Positions 23,473 to 32,288 of a stretch of 64,000 bases of DNA are shown piece by piece. Origin of the DNA: Pannonibacter anstelovis (lineage in GTDB: Bacteria > Pseudomonadota > Alphaproteobacteria > Rhizobiales > Stappiaceae). Each line of letters opens with the position of its first letter. The first letter of the stretch is position 1. Location: assembly GCF_036881715.1 (NCBI RefSeq), contig NZ_JBAKBF010000007.1, positions 62,001 through 126,000 of the forward strand, in the 5' to 3' direction. A program made the translations under genes and the position numbers. The notes below the pieces were generated by a model. That model searched no databases. It was not told where the DNA came from and saw nothing but the letters and a program-made list of their open reading frames with translations.

Positions 23473-24875
23473 GTGCGCTCGAAAAGCTGAAGGCGGACCT
23501 CGCCGGGATTGCCATGGAGGACAATCCGCAGATCGTGAAACAGAAGAGCCGCGATTTCTTCTGGTATTCGCCGGTTCTCAAGCAGCAGCTGGACCACGTG
23601 ACGGGTGATCTGGTGGTGACGCCCAAGTCCGAGGCGGAGGTGATCGAGGTTCTGAAGGCTTGCTACGCCCTCGATATTCCGGTGACGGTGCGCGGCGCTG
23701 GCACCGGCAACTACGGCCAGGCCATGCCGCTGTCCGGCGGTGTCATCCTCAATCTGGCCGAAATGAACAAGGTGAAGTCCATTCGACCCGGCGTTGTGGT
23801 GGCGGAGCCGGGGGCGATCATCTCGAAGATCGATGACGAGACCCGCGCCCATTCCGGGCAGGAACTGCGGCTGCACCCGTCCACCTACCGCACGGCCACG
23901 ATCGGCGGCTTCATTGCGGGCGGCTCCGGGGGCGTCGGCTCAATCAACTGGGGCGGGCTGCGCGATCTTGGCAATGTGCTGCGCCTGCGCGTCATCACCA
24001 TGGAGGCCGAGCCGAAGGTTCTGGAGATGACGGGCCATGACCTGCATAAGGTCATGCATGCCTATGGCACCAACGGCGTCATCACCGAGGTGGAGATGCC
24101 GCTGACGGCTTCTTATGACTGGGTGGACGTGGTCGTCGGCTTCGATGCCTTTATGGACGGCGTGCGCTTTGCCGATGCGCTGGGCAATCAGGATGGATTG
24201 CTGGTCAAGGAAATCGCCCCCATCGCCGCGCCCGTGCCGCATGACTATTTCCTGCGCCACCAGAAATACATCCGCCGCGACCAGTCCGTGGTGGTGGTGA
24301 TGGTGGCCTCCTTCGCCATGGACGCATTTGCCGCCTTCGCCGAAGCTGACCGGCGCGCCTCGATCCTCTACCGTTCGGATCTGGCCGATGAGGCAACGCG
24401 AAAGTCTCTGCCGCCGGCTTATGAACTGGCCTGGAATCATACCACCTTGCGCGGGCTTCGGGTCGATCCGTCGATCACTTATCTGCAGGTGCTCTATCCT
24501 TTCCCCGATCACGTGGAGAAGGTGCGCCGCATGTGCGACCTCTTTGGTGATGAGGTGCCGGGGCATCTGGAGTTCGTGCGCTTTGACGGCAAGATCACCT
24601 GCTTCGGCCTGCCCATCGTGCGCTACACCTCCGAAGAGCGGCTGAACGAGATCATCCGCCTGCATGAGGAGGGCGGCTGCCCGATCTTCAATCCCCACCG
24701 CTATACGCTGGAGGAAGGGGGCATGAAGCAAACCGATGAGGTGCAGCTTGCCTTCAAGCGGAAGGCGGACCCCAAGGGGCTGCTCAATCCGGGCAAGATG
24801 ATCGCCTGGGAAGACCCGTCCTATGATTTCCGCAGTGGCAAGGTGTTCCTCTTTCCGGGCCTTGCCCGCGCCTGA
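23469..24875 (+). CDS. FAD-binding oxidoreductase (PCMH/GlcD-like)
   Basis: 468 residues. An N-terminal FAD_binding_4 domain contains PVTVRGAGTGNYGQAMPLSGG (pyrophosphate loop) and HPSTYRTATIGGFIAGGSGGVGSINWG; a C-terminal cap includes the FNPHRYTLEEGG and GLLNPGKM motifs. Family members oxidise alcohols, hydroxy acids or amines with FAD. Overlap ATGA with the deaminase gene. In this operon it would act on the deamination product or an earlier ring-modified intermediate; the electron acceptor is unknown. Confidence 0.9.
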   Translation: MSALEKLKADLAGIAMEDNPQIVKQKSRDFFWYSPVLKQQLDHVTGDLVVTPKSEAEVIEVLKACYALDIPVTVRGAGTGNYGQAMPLSGGVILNLAEMNKVKSIRPGVVVAEPGAIISKIDDETRAHSGQELRLHPSTYRTATIGGFIAGGSGGVGSINWGGLRDLGNVLRLRVITMEAEPKVLEMTGHDLHKVMHAYGTNGVITEVEMPLTASYDWVDVVVGFDAFMDGVRFADALGNQDGLLVKEIAPIAAPVPHDYFLRHQKYIRRDQSVVVVMVASFAMDAFAAFAEADRRASILYRSDLADEATRKSLPPAYELAWNHTTLRGLRVDPSITYLQVLYPFPDHVEKVRRMCDLFGDEVPGHLEFVRFDGKITCFGLPIVRYTSEERLNEIIRLHEEGGCPIFNPHRYTLEEGGMKQTDEVQLAFKRKADPKGLLNPGKMIAWEDPSYDFRSGKVFLFPGLARA

Positions 24876-24959
24876 GATGCGGCTCGCGGCCCCTCTCAAA
24901 CTGACCAGTCATTTGATCCGGCCAGCTGCCGTGCTGGCCGGGATGCCGGAGGCATCAAG

Positions 24960-25547
24960 GTGAAGGCACTCGTCGTCTATTCGCATCCCGTTCCCGAAAG
25001 CTTCAATGCCTCCATGCGCGATCATGTTGTCTCGGTGCTGCAGCAGGCCGGGCATGAGGTGCGGCTGATCGATCTTTATGCCGAAGGCTTTGACCCTGCC
25101 ATGAGCGCAGACGAGCGGCGCGGCTATCATGATGTGGACAGCAACGTGCTGCCCGTGAAGGCGCATGTGGAAGCAATCCTGTGGTGCGACATGATGGTGT
25201 TTGTCTATCCGACCTGGTGGTTCGGGCTTCCAGCCATGCTGAAGGGCTGGTTTGACCGGGTGTGGGTGCCGCATGTCACCTTCGAAATGCCGTCAGAACA
25301 CACGGGTATGCGGCCGAAAATGCAGCATATCCGCAAGATCGCCATCGTCACCACCTGCGGGGCAAGCTGGTTTGTTTCCAAGCTGATGGGCGAGCCGGGG
25401 CGCAAGACCATCATGCGGGGATTGCGCGCTCTTTGCGCGCCGCGCTGCAAGACGCTTTACCTCGCGCATTACCGGATGGACAGTTCCACGCAGGAAAGCC
25501 GGGACCGCTACGTGAAAAAAGTTGCAAGAAGGCTCGCAAAGTTCTGA
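24960..25547 (+). CDS. Flavodoxin-fold NAD(P)H-dependent oxidoreductase
   Basis: 195 residues, Flavodoxin_2 fold: KALVVYSHPVPESFNASM (FMN phosphate loop), CDMMVFVYPTWWFGLPAMLKGWFDRVW (FMN isoalloxazine region) and TTCGASWF. Close relatives are MdaB/KefF-type quinone or nitro/azo reductases. The start is GTG at 24960 with GGAGG 7 nt upstream. Last structural gene of the operon; it may recycle reducing power for ring reduction or act on quinone acceptors of the FAD enzyme. Confidence 0.88.
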   Translation: MKALVVYSHPVPESFNASMRDHVVSVLQQAGHEVRLIDLYAEGFDPAMSADERRGYHDVDSNVLPVKAHVEAILWCDMMVFVYPTWWFGLPAMLKGWFDRVWVPHVTFEMPSEHTGMRPKMQHIRKIAIVTTCGASWFVSKLMGEPGRKTIMRGLRALCAPRCKTLYLAHYRMDSSTQESRDRYVKKVARRLAKF

Positions 25548-25658
25548 GCCGGGGCACAGAGTGTCATTTGACGGTTAAACAACGCGGCTAGGGTTCCGGC
25601 GAATCGGCGCCCGGCTTCGGGTGCCGTGCCTGCCATTTCCACTGCGGAGCGAGCGATC

Positions 25659-26183
25659 ATGGCATTCAGTTACAAGAAGAGCGTCACCTTCCGCCTGCTG
25701 CAGGCGGCCAAGGCCCAGCGGGCGCGGGCCGGGACCCATCTAATGCGCGCCGGCCTGCATCCGGGGCAGGAACTGGTGCTGAAGGTGCTGGCCGACAGTG
25801 ATGGCCGCACCATGAGCCAGCTGGCGCTGGCGCTTGGCGTGCAGCCGCCCACCGTGACCAAGATGGTCACCCGCCTGTCTGCACAGGGCCTTGTCCGCCG
25901 CCAGATCTCCGATACGGACGGCCGTCTTGCCCGTGTGTTCCTCACCGATGAGGGGCGTGACCGGATCGAGGCCGTCGACAAGGCCTGGAAGCGTCTTGAA
26001 AAGGAAGCCATTGCCGGTCTTGACGACAAGGACCGCAAGCGCCTGAAGAAGCTGCTGCGCCAGATCGAGAAGAACCTCTCCCTGTCTCTCGATGACGATG
26101 AAGGCGACGAGGAGCTGCTGGAGCCGGATGAGGACGATGCACCCAAGGCAGCCGTGATCGCGCTTGCAACCGCGGAAAGCTGA
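25659..26183 (+). CDS. MarR-family transcriptional regulator
   Basis: 174 residues with a winged helix at ~25-110: GRTMSQLALALGVQPPTVTKMVTRLSAQGLVRR and the wing DGRLARVFLTDEG. The C-terminus is an acidic tail (LDDDEGDEELLEPDEDD). The start at 25659 has GGAG 9 nt upstream; a GTG at 25626 is the alternative. Its position right behind the catabolic operon suggests it controls that operon, probably as a ligand-released repressor at the palindromes in 18966-19302. Confidence 0.9.
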   Translation: MAFSYKKSVTFRLLQAAKAQRARAGTHLMRAGLHPGQELVLKVLADSDGRTMSQLALALGVQPPTVTKMVTRLSAQGLVRRQISDTDGRLARVFLTDEGRDRIEAVDKAWKRLEKEAIAGLDDKDRKRLKKLLRQIEKNLSLSLDDDEGDEELLEPDEDDAPKAAVIALATAES

Positions 26184-26491
26184 GACACTTCCCGGTGAGC
26201 TTTCCCTCGCCGGGATCTTGCCAAGCGGGATTTGGTCAAGTCTCTGCGCTGGCTGAACAATTCCTGGGCCGGATGCGTCACGGCGGACGGCCTGGCACGG
26301 GGCTCTGCATGGTTCTTGTTCGGTCAGGAATTGCTGATCGCCGGGAGCGGTGCTCTGCAAGGCTGTCATGCTGAAAGGATGGTGCGAACCGTACCGTTCG
26401 GTCTGTTTGTGGGCTTCCGTTCCTCCTGCAGCCACTCTAAGGTGAGGGTTGATGCGCCGGTCCCGGCGCGGGTGTTTCTGGAAGAAAATCC
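26184..26491. other. Non-coding gap between marR-type gene and EamA transporter
   Basis: A hairpin CCCGGTGAG/CTCGCCGGG (26191-26214, loop CTTTCC) starts 8 bp after the MarR stop and may terminate it, although only a weak T-run follows. A dyad CGAAC-N6-GTTCG at 26385-26400 lies about 90 bp before the next ATG. The short frame from 26232 to 26495 has no recognisable features and I do not call it. Confidence 0.4.
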
Positions 26492-27400
26492 ATGATCAGC
26501 AGTCCGGATGGTTCCGGTTCAGCGGCGCGTGAAGAATCACGCTCCCAGCTCATTGGCATCGGCATGCTTCTGCTTGCCTGTTTCCTGTTTGCTGGCCTTG
26601 ATGCCACGGCGAAATATCTGGTTCGTGAACTGCCAGCGTTTCAGGTTGTCTGGGTGCGATTTGTCACGCACATGGTGCTGGCCTTCTTCCTGTTCCGCAT
26701 CTGGGCGCATCCTGAGTATTTCCGCACCGACCGGCCAGTGCTGATGATCCTGCGCGGCTTCTGCCTGCTCGGGAACACCTCGTTCAACTTCCTTGCCATG
26801 CGGCATCTGCAGCTGGCCGAAACCATGTCGATCATGTTTGCCGGCACCATTCTGGTGACGGCACTGGCGGTGCCGATGCTGGGCGAAAAGGTTGGCCCAC
26901 GGCGCTGGGCGGCAGTCTTCGTCGGCTTCATCGGGGTTCTGGTCATCGTGCAGCCCGGCTCCGGCCCGCTCAACTGGGCAGTGATCTACTCTCTGCTCTC
27001 GATGGTCTGCTACTCACTCTACACGCTGCTGACGCGCATGCTCTCGACCACTGATTCCACCCTCAGCATGCTGATCATTCCGGCGGCCGTGGCGTCGCTC
27101 GCCATGGCGCCGGGCGGTATTTCCGTGTGGCAGGCGCCGCCGAGTCTGTTCCATTGGGGGCTGCTGGTTGCCACCGGCGTCTTCGGCGGGCTTGGCCACT
27201 GGATACTTATCAGTGCCTACCGCCGCGCACCTGCCTCTGTGCTGGCGCCTTTCACCTATGTGCAGATCATCTGGATGATCAGTCTCGGCTACCTTGTCTT
27301 TGCCGACCTGCCGGGCAGCTCCACCCTGATCGGCGCGTCCATCGTCGTCAGCTCCGGGCTCTACATTCTCTACCGCGAACAGATCGTCAAAAAGCGTTAG
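26492..27400 (+). CDS. EamA/DMT-superfamily transporter
   Basis: 302 residues, ten predicted membrane helices in two EamA repeats (first ~20-150, second ~160-295). GLDATAKYLVRELPAFQVVWVRF and LGEKVGPRRWAAVFVGFIGVLVIVQPG are typical of RhaT/YdcZ-like drug/metabolite exporters. The family mostly exports amino acids, nucleobases or other small metabolites. It is monocistronic with its own upstream region, so it is not clearly part of the preceding island. Confidence 0.9.
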   Translation: MISSPDGSGSAAREESRSQLIGIGMLLLACFLFAGLDATAKYLVRELPAFQVVWVRFVTHMVLAFFLFRIWAHPEYFRTDRPVLMILRGFCLLGNTSFNFLAMRHLQLAETMSIMFAGTILVTALAVPMLGEKVGPRRWAAVFVGFIGVLVIVQPGSGPLNWAVIYSLLSMVCYSLYTLLTRMLSTTDSTLSMLIIPAAVASLAMAPGGISVWQAPPSLFHWGLLVATGVFGGLGHWILISAYRRAPASVLAPFTYVQIIWMISLGYLVFADLPGSSTLIGASIVVSSGLYILYREQIVKKR

Positions 27401-27501
27401 GCGTCCACTTGGCTGATCTCCCCCGTCTTTTCCATTGACGCCCAGCGGCAGGAATGCTCTGAAATTCCTGCAAGGGGTTGGCGAAGATCGGGGGATTTTT
27501 C

Positions 27502-28029
27502 GTGCGGGGATGGGGCTTATCAGGACTGCGGGCGCTGTTGCTCGCCATGCCGCTGGCCGGTTGCGCAGGGCTTGGCCTGACGGACGGGCAGGCTCCGGCG
27601 ACTCCGGCTGAGGCCGCCGGGTTTGAGCCAGGCAGCGAGGAAGAGTTCATGCTGAATGCGGGGCGCCGCATTCATTTTGCCGAAGGTTCGGCGGCCATTT
27701 CACCCGAGGCCGAAGCCATCCTGATCCGGCAGGCTGCCTGGCTCAATATTTATCCTCATTGGCTCGCCAAGGTGCAGGGCCACGCCGATGACCCGGGCGG
27801 CGAGGCGGCGAACAAGCGCCTTTCCGAACAGCGGGCAAAGGCTGTCCTGGACAAGCTGGTGGCGCTGGGCGTGGATCCGCAGCGGCTGTGGTTCAAGGGC
27901 TATGGAATCGAGCGGCCGGAAACGGACTGCGATCCGCAGGACTGCGCCCGGATGAGCCGTCAGGTTACGGTCAACCTGCGCAACGAGTTCGACGACAGTG
28001 CGCCGCAGTTCAAACGGTTTGGCCGGTAA
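27502..28029 (+). CDS. OmpA-family outer-membrane lipoprotein (Pal-like)
   Basis: 175 residues. A GTG start at 27502 with GGGGGA 6 nt upstream gives a clean lipoprotein signal ending in LAGC; the alternative TTG at 27478 abuts its putative ribosome-binding site. Residues ~55-165 form an OmpA C-terminal peptidoglycan-binding domain (IHFAEGSAAI, VQGHADDPGG, NKRLSEQRAKAVLDKL, FKGYGIERP, SRQVTVNL). It tethers the outer membrane to the cell wall, perhaps with a special partner; it is shorter than typical Pal. No tol genes are adjacent. Confidence 0.85.
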   Translation: MRGWGLSGLRALLLAMPLAGCAGLGLTDGQAPATPAEAAGFEPGSEEEFMLNAGRRIHFAEGSAAISPEAEAILIRQAAWLNIYPHWLAKVQGHADDPGGEAANKRLSEQRAKAVLDKLVALGVDPQRLWFKGYGIERPETDCDPQDCARMSRQVTVNLRNEFDDSAPQFKRFGR

Positions 28030-28178
28030 GTGCACCGCATGGCTTGCACTTCGCGCCTGCGCCCCGCATGCTCGATAGAACTTGCGATTCAGGGTCTTGC
28101 CGGTCTATCAGCCTTTTGTCTGGCTGGTTCTCCGCAAGTGGGCCGGAACTGCTTTGGCGCATGTGAGGGACGGCGCAT

Positions 28179-29258
28179 ATGGGTGCAGACATGCCCCGCG
28201 ACGAAATGGGTGACGACACACCGCGCGGCAAACGGCTGACACTCAGCGACATTGCCGACAGGCTTGGTGTGTCCACGGCGACGGTGTCCCTTGCCCTGCG
28301 CGATTCACCGCTGGTTGCCTCCGCCACGCGCGACAAGATCAAGGAAATGGCGCGGCAGGTCGGGTATATCTACAACCGCTCGGCCGCTTCCTTGCGCACC
28401 GCCAAGACGCAGATCGTCGGCGTTGCGGTGCATGACATCATCAATCCCTATTTCGCCGAAATCTTCCGTTCGCTGGAAGACGTTCTGGAAGCGCAGGGGC
28501 AGATGGTCTTCATCTGCAACCACCGGGACAATGTGGAGCGCCAGCGCGCCTTTGTGGATGCGCTGATGCAGCACCGCGCCGACGGGCTGATTCTGTGTTC
28601 TTCCGTCGGTACCACGGCGGACGAGATCAACCGGCTGACCGATCAGGGCATCCCGGTCACGCTCATGTGCCGTGATGTGGAAGGCGCCAGGGCACCGGCC
28701 GTGCGCGGCGACGATGAACTGGGCGGCGAGATGATCACCCGGCATCTGATCGCGCAGGGGCACCGCCATATCGCCATGGCGGGCGGGCGGCGCGGCAGTT
28801 CCACCGGGCGCGACCGCAATGCGGGCTGGCGCAAGGCGCTGGCGGAAGCGGGCATCGACCCGGACACGCAGATCGACATTCCCGAACTGATGACCCAGGC
28901 AGATGGCCGTGAAGCTGCCCCGCGCATTCTTTCCACCGGCGAGCGGCCAACCGCCGTCATGTGCTTCAATGATCTGGTGGCACTCGGCATGATGCCCGCC
29001 CTGCGGCGTGCCGGTGTGGAGCCGGGGCCGGATATTGCCGTCACCGGCTATGATGATGTGGACGGCGCTGCCTCGCGCACGCCTTCGCTCACCACCATTG
29101 CCAGCCATCCGGATGAAATCGGCCGCCGTGCCGCTGATCTCATCCTGCGCCAGATCGGCGGCGAGCGTGTGTCCAACACGCTGCATCTGATCCCGCCGGA
29201 CCTGAAGATCCGCGACAGTTCTCCGCCTCCCGGCGTCCGGCTCGGCAGCAAGCTCTAG
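28179..29258 (+). CDS. LacI-family transcriptional regulator
   Basis: 359 residues. The N-terminal LacI helix-turn-helix LTLSDIADRLGVSTATVSLALRD with hinge helix SAASLRTAKT is followed by a periplasmic-binding-like sensor domain (VVGVAVHDIINPYFAEIF-like opening, GYDDVDGAASRTPSLTTI). ATG 28179 is used; a weak GAGGG lies 8 nt upstream, and internal Met codons at the MPRDEM and MGDD positions are alternatives. It precedes an amidotransferase gene by 128 bp; a TTGCAC-ttc-GTGCAA dyad in that gap may be its operator. Confidence 0.93.
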   Translation: MGADMPRDEMGDDTPRGKRLTLSDIADRLGVSTATVSLALRDSPLVASATRDKIKEMARQVGYIYNRSAASLRTAKTQIVGVAVHDIINPYFAEIFRSLEDVLEAQGQMVFICNHRDNVERQRAFVDALMQHRADGLILCSSVGTTADEINRLTDQGIPVTLMCRDVEGARAPAVRGDDELGGEMITRHLIAQGHRHIAMAGGRRGSSTGRDRNAGWRKALAEAGIDPDTQIDIPELMTQADGREAAPRILSTGERPTAVMCFNDLVALGMMPALRRAGVEPGPDIAVTGYDDVDGAASRTPSLTTIASHPDEIGRRAADLILRQIGGERVSNTLHLIPPDLKIRDSSPPPGVRLGSKL

Positions 29259-29324
29259 GGGGGCGCAAATTCCGGAGAAGGCAGAGCTTTGCCTTATGCC
29301 CGTCTTCGCCCCCTTGGCGCGGGC

Positions 29325-29339
29325 TTGCACTTCGTGCAA
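29325..29339. promoter_or_regulatory. Dyad TTGCAC-N3-GTGCAA upstream of the amidotransferase gene
   Basis: Perfect 6-bp arms around TTC, 47 bp before the ATG at 29387 and downstream of a LacI-type gene. Candidate operator for that regulator. LacI sites usually have a central CG, which this lacks, so confidence is low. Confidence 0.3.
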
Positions 29340-29386
29340 AGCTTGGCGCCCAACCTGTTCTGTGGCCAAAGGGTCCAACGCCTCGA

Positions 29387-30145
29387 ATGTCCAAGCCGAT
29401 TGTTCTTGTCACCGCCGATGTGAAGCCCGTTGACGGCTACCGCTGGCATGCCGCGCCCTCCACCTATCTGGAGGCCGTGCTGAACGGCGCTGGCGCCATT
29501 CCCCTGATCCTGCCCTCCCTTGGCAGCGCCCTCGACATTGACGCGGTGCTGGACCGGGTAGACGGGGTGCTGGCCACCGGCTCGCGCTCCAACGTCAATC
29601 CGGATCTTTATGGCGGAGAGGCGACGGAAGAAAACGGGCCTTATGACCCGGACCGTGACGCCACCTCCCTGCCGCTGCTGCGCCGGGCACTGGAAAAGGG
29701 CCTGCCGGTCTTTGCCATTTGCCGGGGCATGCAGGAGCTGAATGTCGCTCTCGGGGGCACGCTGCTCACCGAGATTCAGGAGATCGATGGGCGCAACGAC
29801 CACCGCGCGCCCGTGTCCGAAAAGCAGGAAGAGCGCTTCGCCCTCGCCCACACCGTCGATGCGCGCACGGGCGGGCCGCTTGAGGCGGCCATCGGCGCGG
29901 CACAGTTCAAGGTCAACTCGCTGCACCGTCAGGGCCTCGGCGTTCTGGGTCAGGCGCTGGTGGTGGAAGCCACCGCCGAAGACGGCACCATCGAGGCGGT
30001 TTCCGTGGATGGGGCGCGGAACTTCGCCATCGGCACCCAGTGGCACCCGGAATACTGGGTCAGCTGCGATACGCCTTCGCAGAAGCTCTTTGCCGCTTTC
30101 GGTGAAGCCGTGGAAGCCTATCGCCGCAAGCGCGGCGATAACTGA
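29387..30145 (+). CDS. Gamma-glutamyl-gamma-aminobutyrate hydrolase family (class I glutamine amidotransferase-like, PuuD type)
   Basis: 252 residues. The nucleophile elbow FAICRGMQELNVALGG carries the catalytic Cys, and GTQWHPEYW supplies the His-Glu pair. N-terminal ITADVKP-like opening and LATGSRSNVNPDLYGG fit peptidase C26. PuuD cleaves gamma-glutamyl-GABA in polyamine (putrescine) catabolism; other members act on related gamma-glutamyl amides. No other puu genes are adjacent, so the substrate is inferred from family only. Likely controlled by the LacI-family gene upstream. Confidence 0.9.
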   Translation: MSKPIVLVTADVKPVDGYRWHAAPSTYLEAVLNGAGAIPLILPSLGSALDIDAVLDRVDGVLATGSRSNVNPDLYGGEATEENGPYDPDRDATSLPLLRRALEKGLPVFAICRGMQELNVALGGTLLTEIQEIDGRNDHRAPVSEKQEERFALAHTVDARTGGPLEAAIGAAQFKVNSLHRQGLGVLGQALVVEATAEDGTIEAVSVDGARNFAIGTQWHPEYWVSCDTPSQKLFAAFGEAVEAYRRKRGDN

Positions 30146-30162
30146 GGCTTACATCAGCCTGA

Positions 30163-32019
30163 TCAGGCCGGGACTGAGCCCCAGCCGATCATGGCAATCA
30201 GCAGGGTGAGGCCCAAGAGGAACACGGCTGCAGCGGCGGCAATCTCGATGCCCCGGTGCACCCTATAGGCCCACACCCCATCGGACCCGGCAAGACGCGC
30301 GGCAAGCCCCTTGGCCCCGACAGCCAGTGCGGCAAGAACCGACACGGTGATGCCTGTGCCGACAGCCATGGTCAGCGTCGAGGCGATGCCCGCAAGGATC
30401 ATGCCCTGCGACAGGGCAAAGACCAGCACGATCAGCGCTCCCGAGCAGGGCCTGAGGCCAATGGCCAGAATGATCGAGAGCGCACGGCCCGGCGTCAGAC
30501 GGCCGGCCACCATGTCTGCGGTAGGCGCATGCACATGGCCGCAGGTGCCGCAGGCGCCATCTTCCCCCGGCAGATGCACGTGATCATGCCCTGCAGGTGC
30601 CCCCAGCAGCATCGGGCGGAAAGCCTTGACCCACAGCAGCCAGGCGCCCATGGCCGTCACCATCACGTAGGAGGCAATCTCCAGCCAGCGGGCGGTCTGC
30701 TGCATGGCGATGGAGGTGAGATTGAAGACAACAGCAACGCCGCAGACGATCAGGATGGCGGTCAGAGCCTGTGCAAAGGCAGAGGCAAAGGAGAGCAGGA
30801 TGCCCTTCTTCAGCGTGTCTTCGCTGGCCAGAACATAGGACGAGATCACTGCCTTGCCGTGGCCCGGCCCCGCCGCATGGAAAATGCCATAGGCGAAAGA
30901 CAGGAACGCCAGAAGCCAGGCTGCATCCGGGTTGTTGCGGAAGCTGCGCAGGGCGGAGATGAGCTTCTGATAGAACTCGGTCTGATAGCGGGCGACTTCG
31001 GCAAAGAAGCTGCCAACCAGTGCATTGCTCTTCAGCGCCGCCGAGGGAACGCCTTCCATGGGCGCTGGCGGCATCTGGGATGCAACATCCGCCTGACGGC
31101 CTGCTGCAGGAGCTTCCGGATTGCTGTCCGCAGCCGCCGTCTGGCTCTGGCCGTTTAGCGGCGTGACCGGCGGGAACGGTGGCTTGGATGCAACGGCACT
31201 TGCGGCGCTCTGCCCGCAATTGACGATCATCTGATTGACGAGACCGGCGGCCACATCCGCCAGCTCCGGCGGCAGCTCGCGCTGGTCTGCGCCAACCTGA
31301 GCAAGCGCCGCAGCGGTGGACGGGTCCAGCGGAGGCGGTTCCTTGCGGGTAACGGTGCAGGAGGCCGGGGCGTTGATCAGCCCCGTGGCATCGGACGCCT
31401 TGGCAAAGCGGAAATCCACGTAATAGGTCGGATCATAGACATCGAGCGTGATCGTTTGGGAGAGATCCGACGGTTCCTTCAGCGGCAGCAGGAAGTGCAG
31501 TTCCAGCAGCTTGACCGTCGTCATCATCGGCTTGCCGGTGCGCTCGGCATCTTCCTTGATGGCCGCGATATCTTCCTGCTTCATCGCCCAATATTCGGTG
31601 ATGGGTACTTCGGCCACTTCAAGCCAGTAGACCTCCGGCCTGTCGAAATCGAACTCCACCTTGGTATTGTCGCCAAAGGTGAAGAAGCCGAACTCCTGCA
31701 TGCTGTCCACATTGACCTTGGCAAGGTCTGCCAGCTCCTCCCGGCTGAAGATACCATCGCCATTGGTATCAAAGCCCTGAATGGCAAAGGCCGTGTAGGC
31801 ATCATCGAAGCGGAAGACCTGATCAACAGCCGTCACGAGGCCATCGTCATTCACCACGAGCTTCGACCGCGCTTCGACGAAGACATGGGGATGGGCGTAA
31901 GCCCCACCTGCGGCAACCAGACACGTCCAGATCAGCATGACCGCAAGGCACAGCAGCGCAAAGACACGGTGCAGGCAAGCGGCAGGGCTCACAGCGGGAG
32001 ACATTCGTGGTGATTCCAT
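30163..32019 (-). CDS. Fused DUF1007 periplasmic protein and NicO nickel/cobalt/zinc transporter (ZevA-ZevB-like)
   Basis: 618 residues. A signal segment (to ~42, AYAHPHVFVEAR) opens a DUF1007 domain (~43-235) that contains an EF-hand-like DTNGDGIFSREEL. A Pro/Ala-rich linker (~240-340) leads to a NicO domain with about seven helices, HAAGPGHGKAVISSY and the GLRPCSGALIVLVFALSQG motif, and a His-rich cytoplasmic or periplasmic loop (GHDHVHLPG, CGHVHAP). In Haemophilus, ZevA (DUF1007) and ZevB (NicO) are separate and needed for zinc uptake; here they are one polypeptide. Metal identity is inferred. Confidence 0.88.
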   Translation of the reverse strand: MESPRMSPAVSPAACLHRVFALLCLAVMLIWTCLVAAGGAYAHPHVFVEARSKLVVNDDGLVTAVDQVFRFDDAYTAFAIQGFDTNGDGIFSREELADLAKVNVDSMQEFGFFTFGDNTKVEFDFDRPEVYWLEVAEVPITEYWAMKQEDIAAIKEDAERTGKPMMTTVKLLELHFLLPLKEPSDLSQTITLDVYDPTYYVDFRFAKASDATGLINAPASCTVTRKEPPPLDPSTAAALAQVGADQRELPPELADVAAGLVNQMIVNCGQSAASAVASKPPFPPVTPLNGQSQTAAADSNPEAPAAGRQADVASQMPPAPMEGVPSAALKSNALVGSFFAEVARYQTEFYQKLISALRSFRNNPDAAWLLAFLSFAYGIFHAAGPGHGKAVISSYVLASEDTLKKGILLSFASAFAQALTAILIVCGVAVVFNLTSIAMQQTARWLEIASYVMVTAMGAWLLWVKAFRPMLLGAPAGHDHVHLPGEDGACGTCGHVHAPTADMVAGRLTPGRALSIILAIGLRPCSGALIVLVFALSQGMILAGIASTLTMAVGTGITVSVLAALAVGAKGLAARLAGSDGVWAYRVHRGIEIAAAAAVFLLGLTLLIAMIGWGSVPA

Positions 32020-32288
32020 TTTCGTTCAGGCGCGATTCCGGCACGGCTCATTGCCCTGAGAAGGGGGCAGGAAGGTGACGCTCCGCAAGTGTCTTTTGCG
32101 CCGCAGAAGGGGAAAGGGCTATTTTCGTCCGAGTGAAACAGGTTTTTGAGATAAATTTCCCTTTCAGGCGACATTGGCCGCAAGATCGACCGCAAAATTT
32201 CTCTCAGATCAGGCATTTTCTTCCTCATCAGCCTTCGTTTCAACGGTCTGATGCATCGGCAGCATAAGAGTTGGTATGAGAGAGGACC

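Noticed and set aside
26232..26495. Small plus-strand ORF of 87 codons before the EamA gene
   Set aside because: No ribosome-binding site, no domain, overlaps the next start; treated as non-coding.
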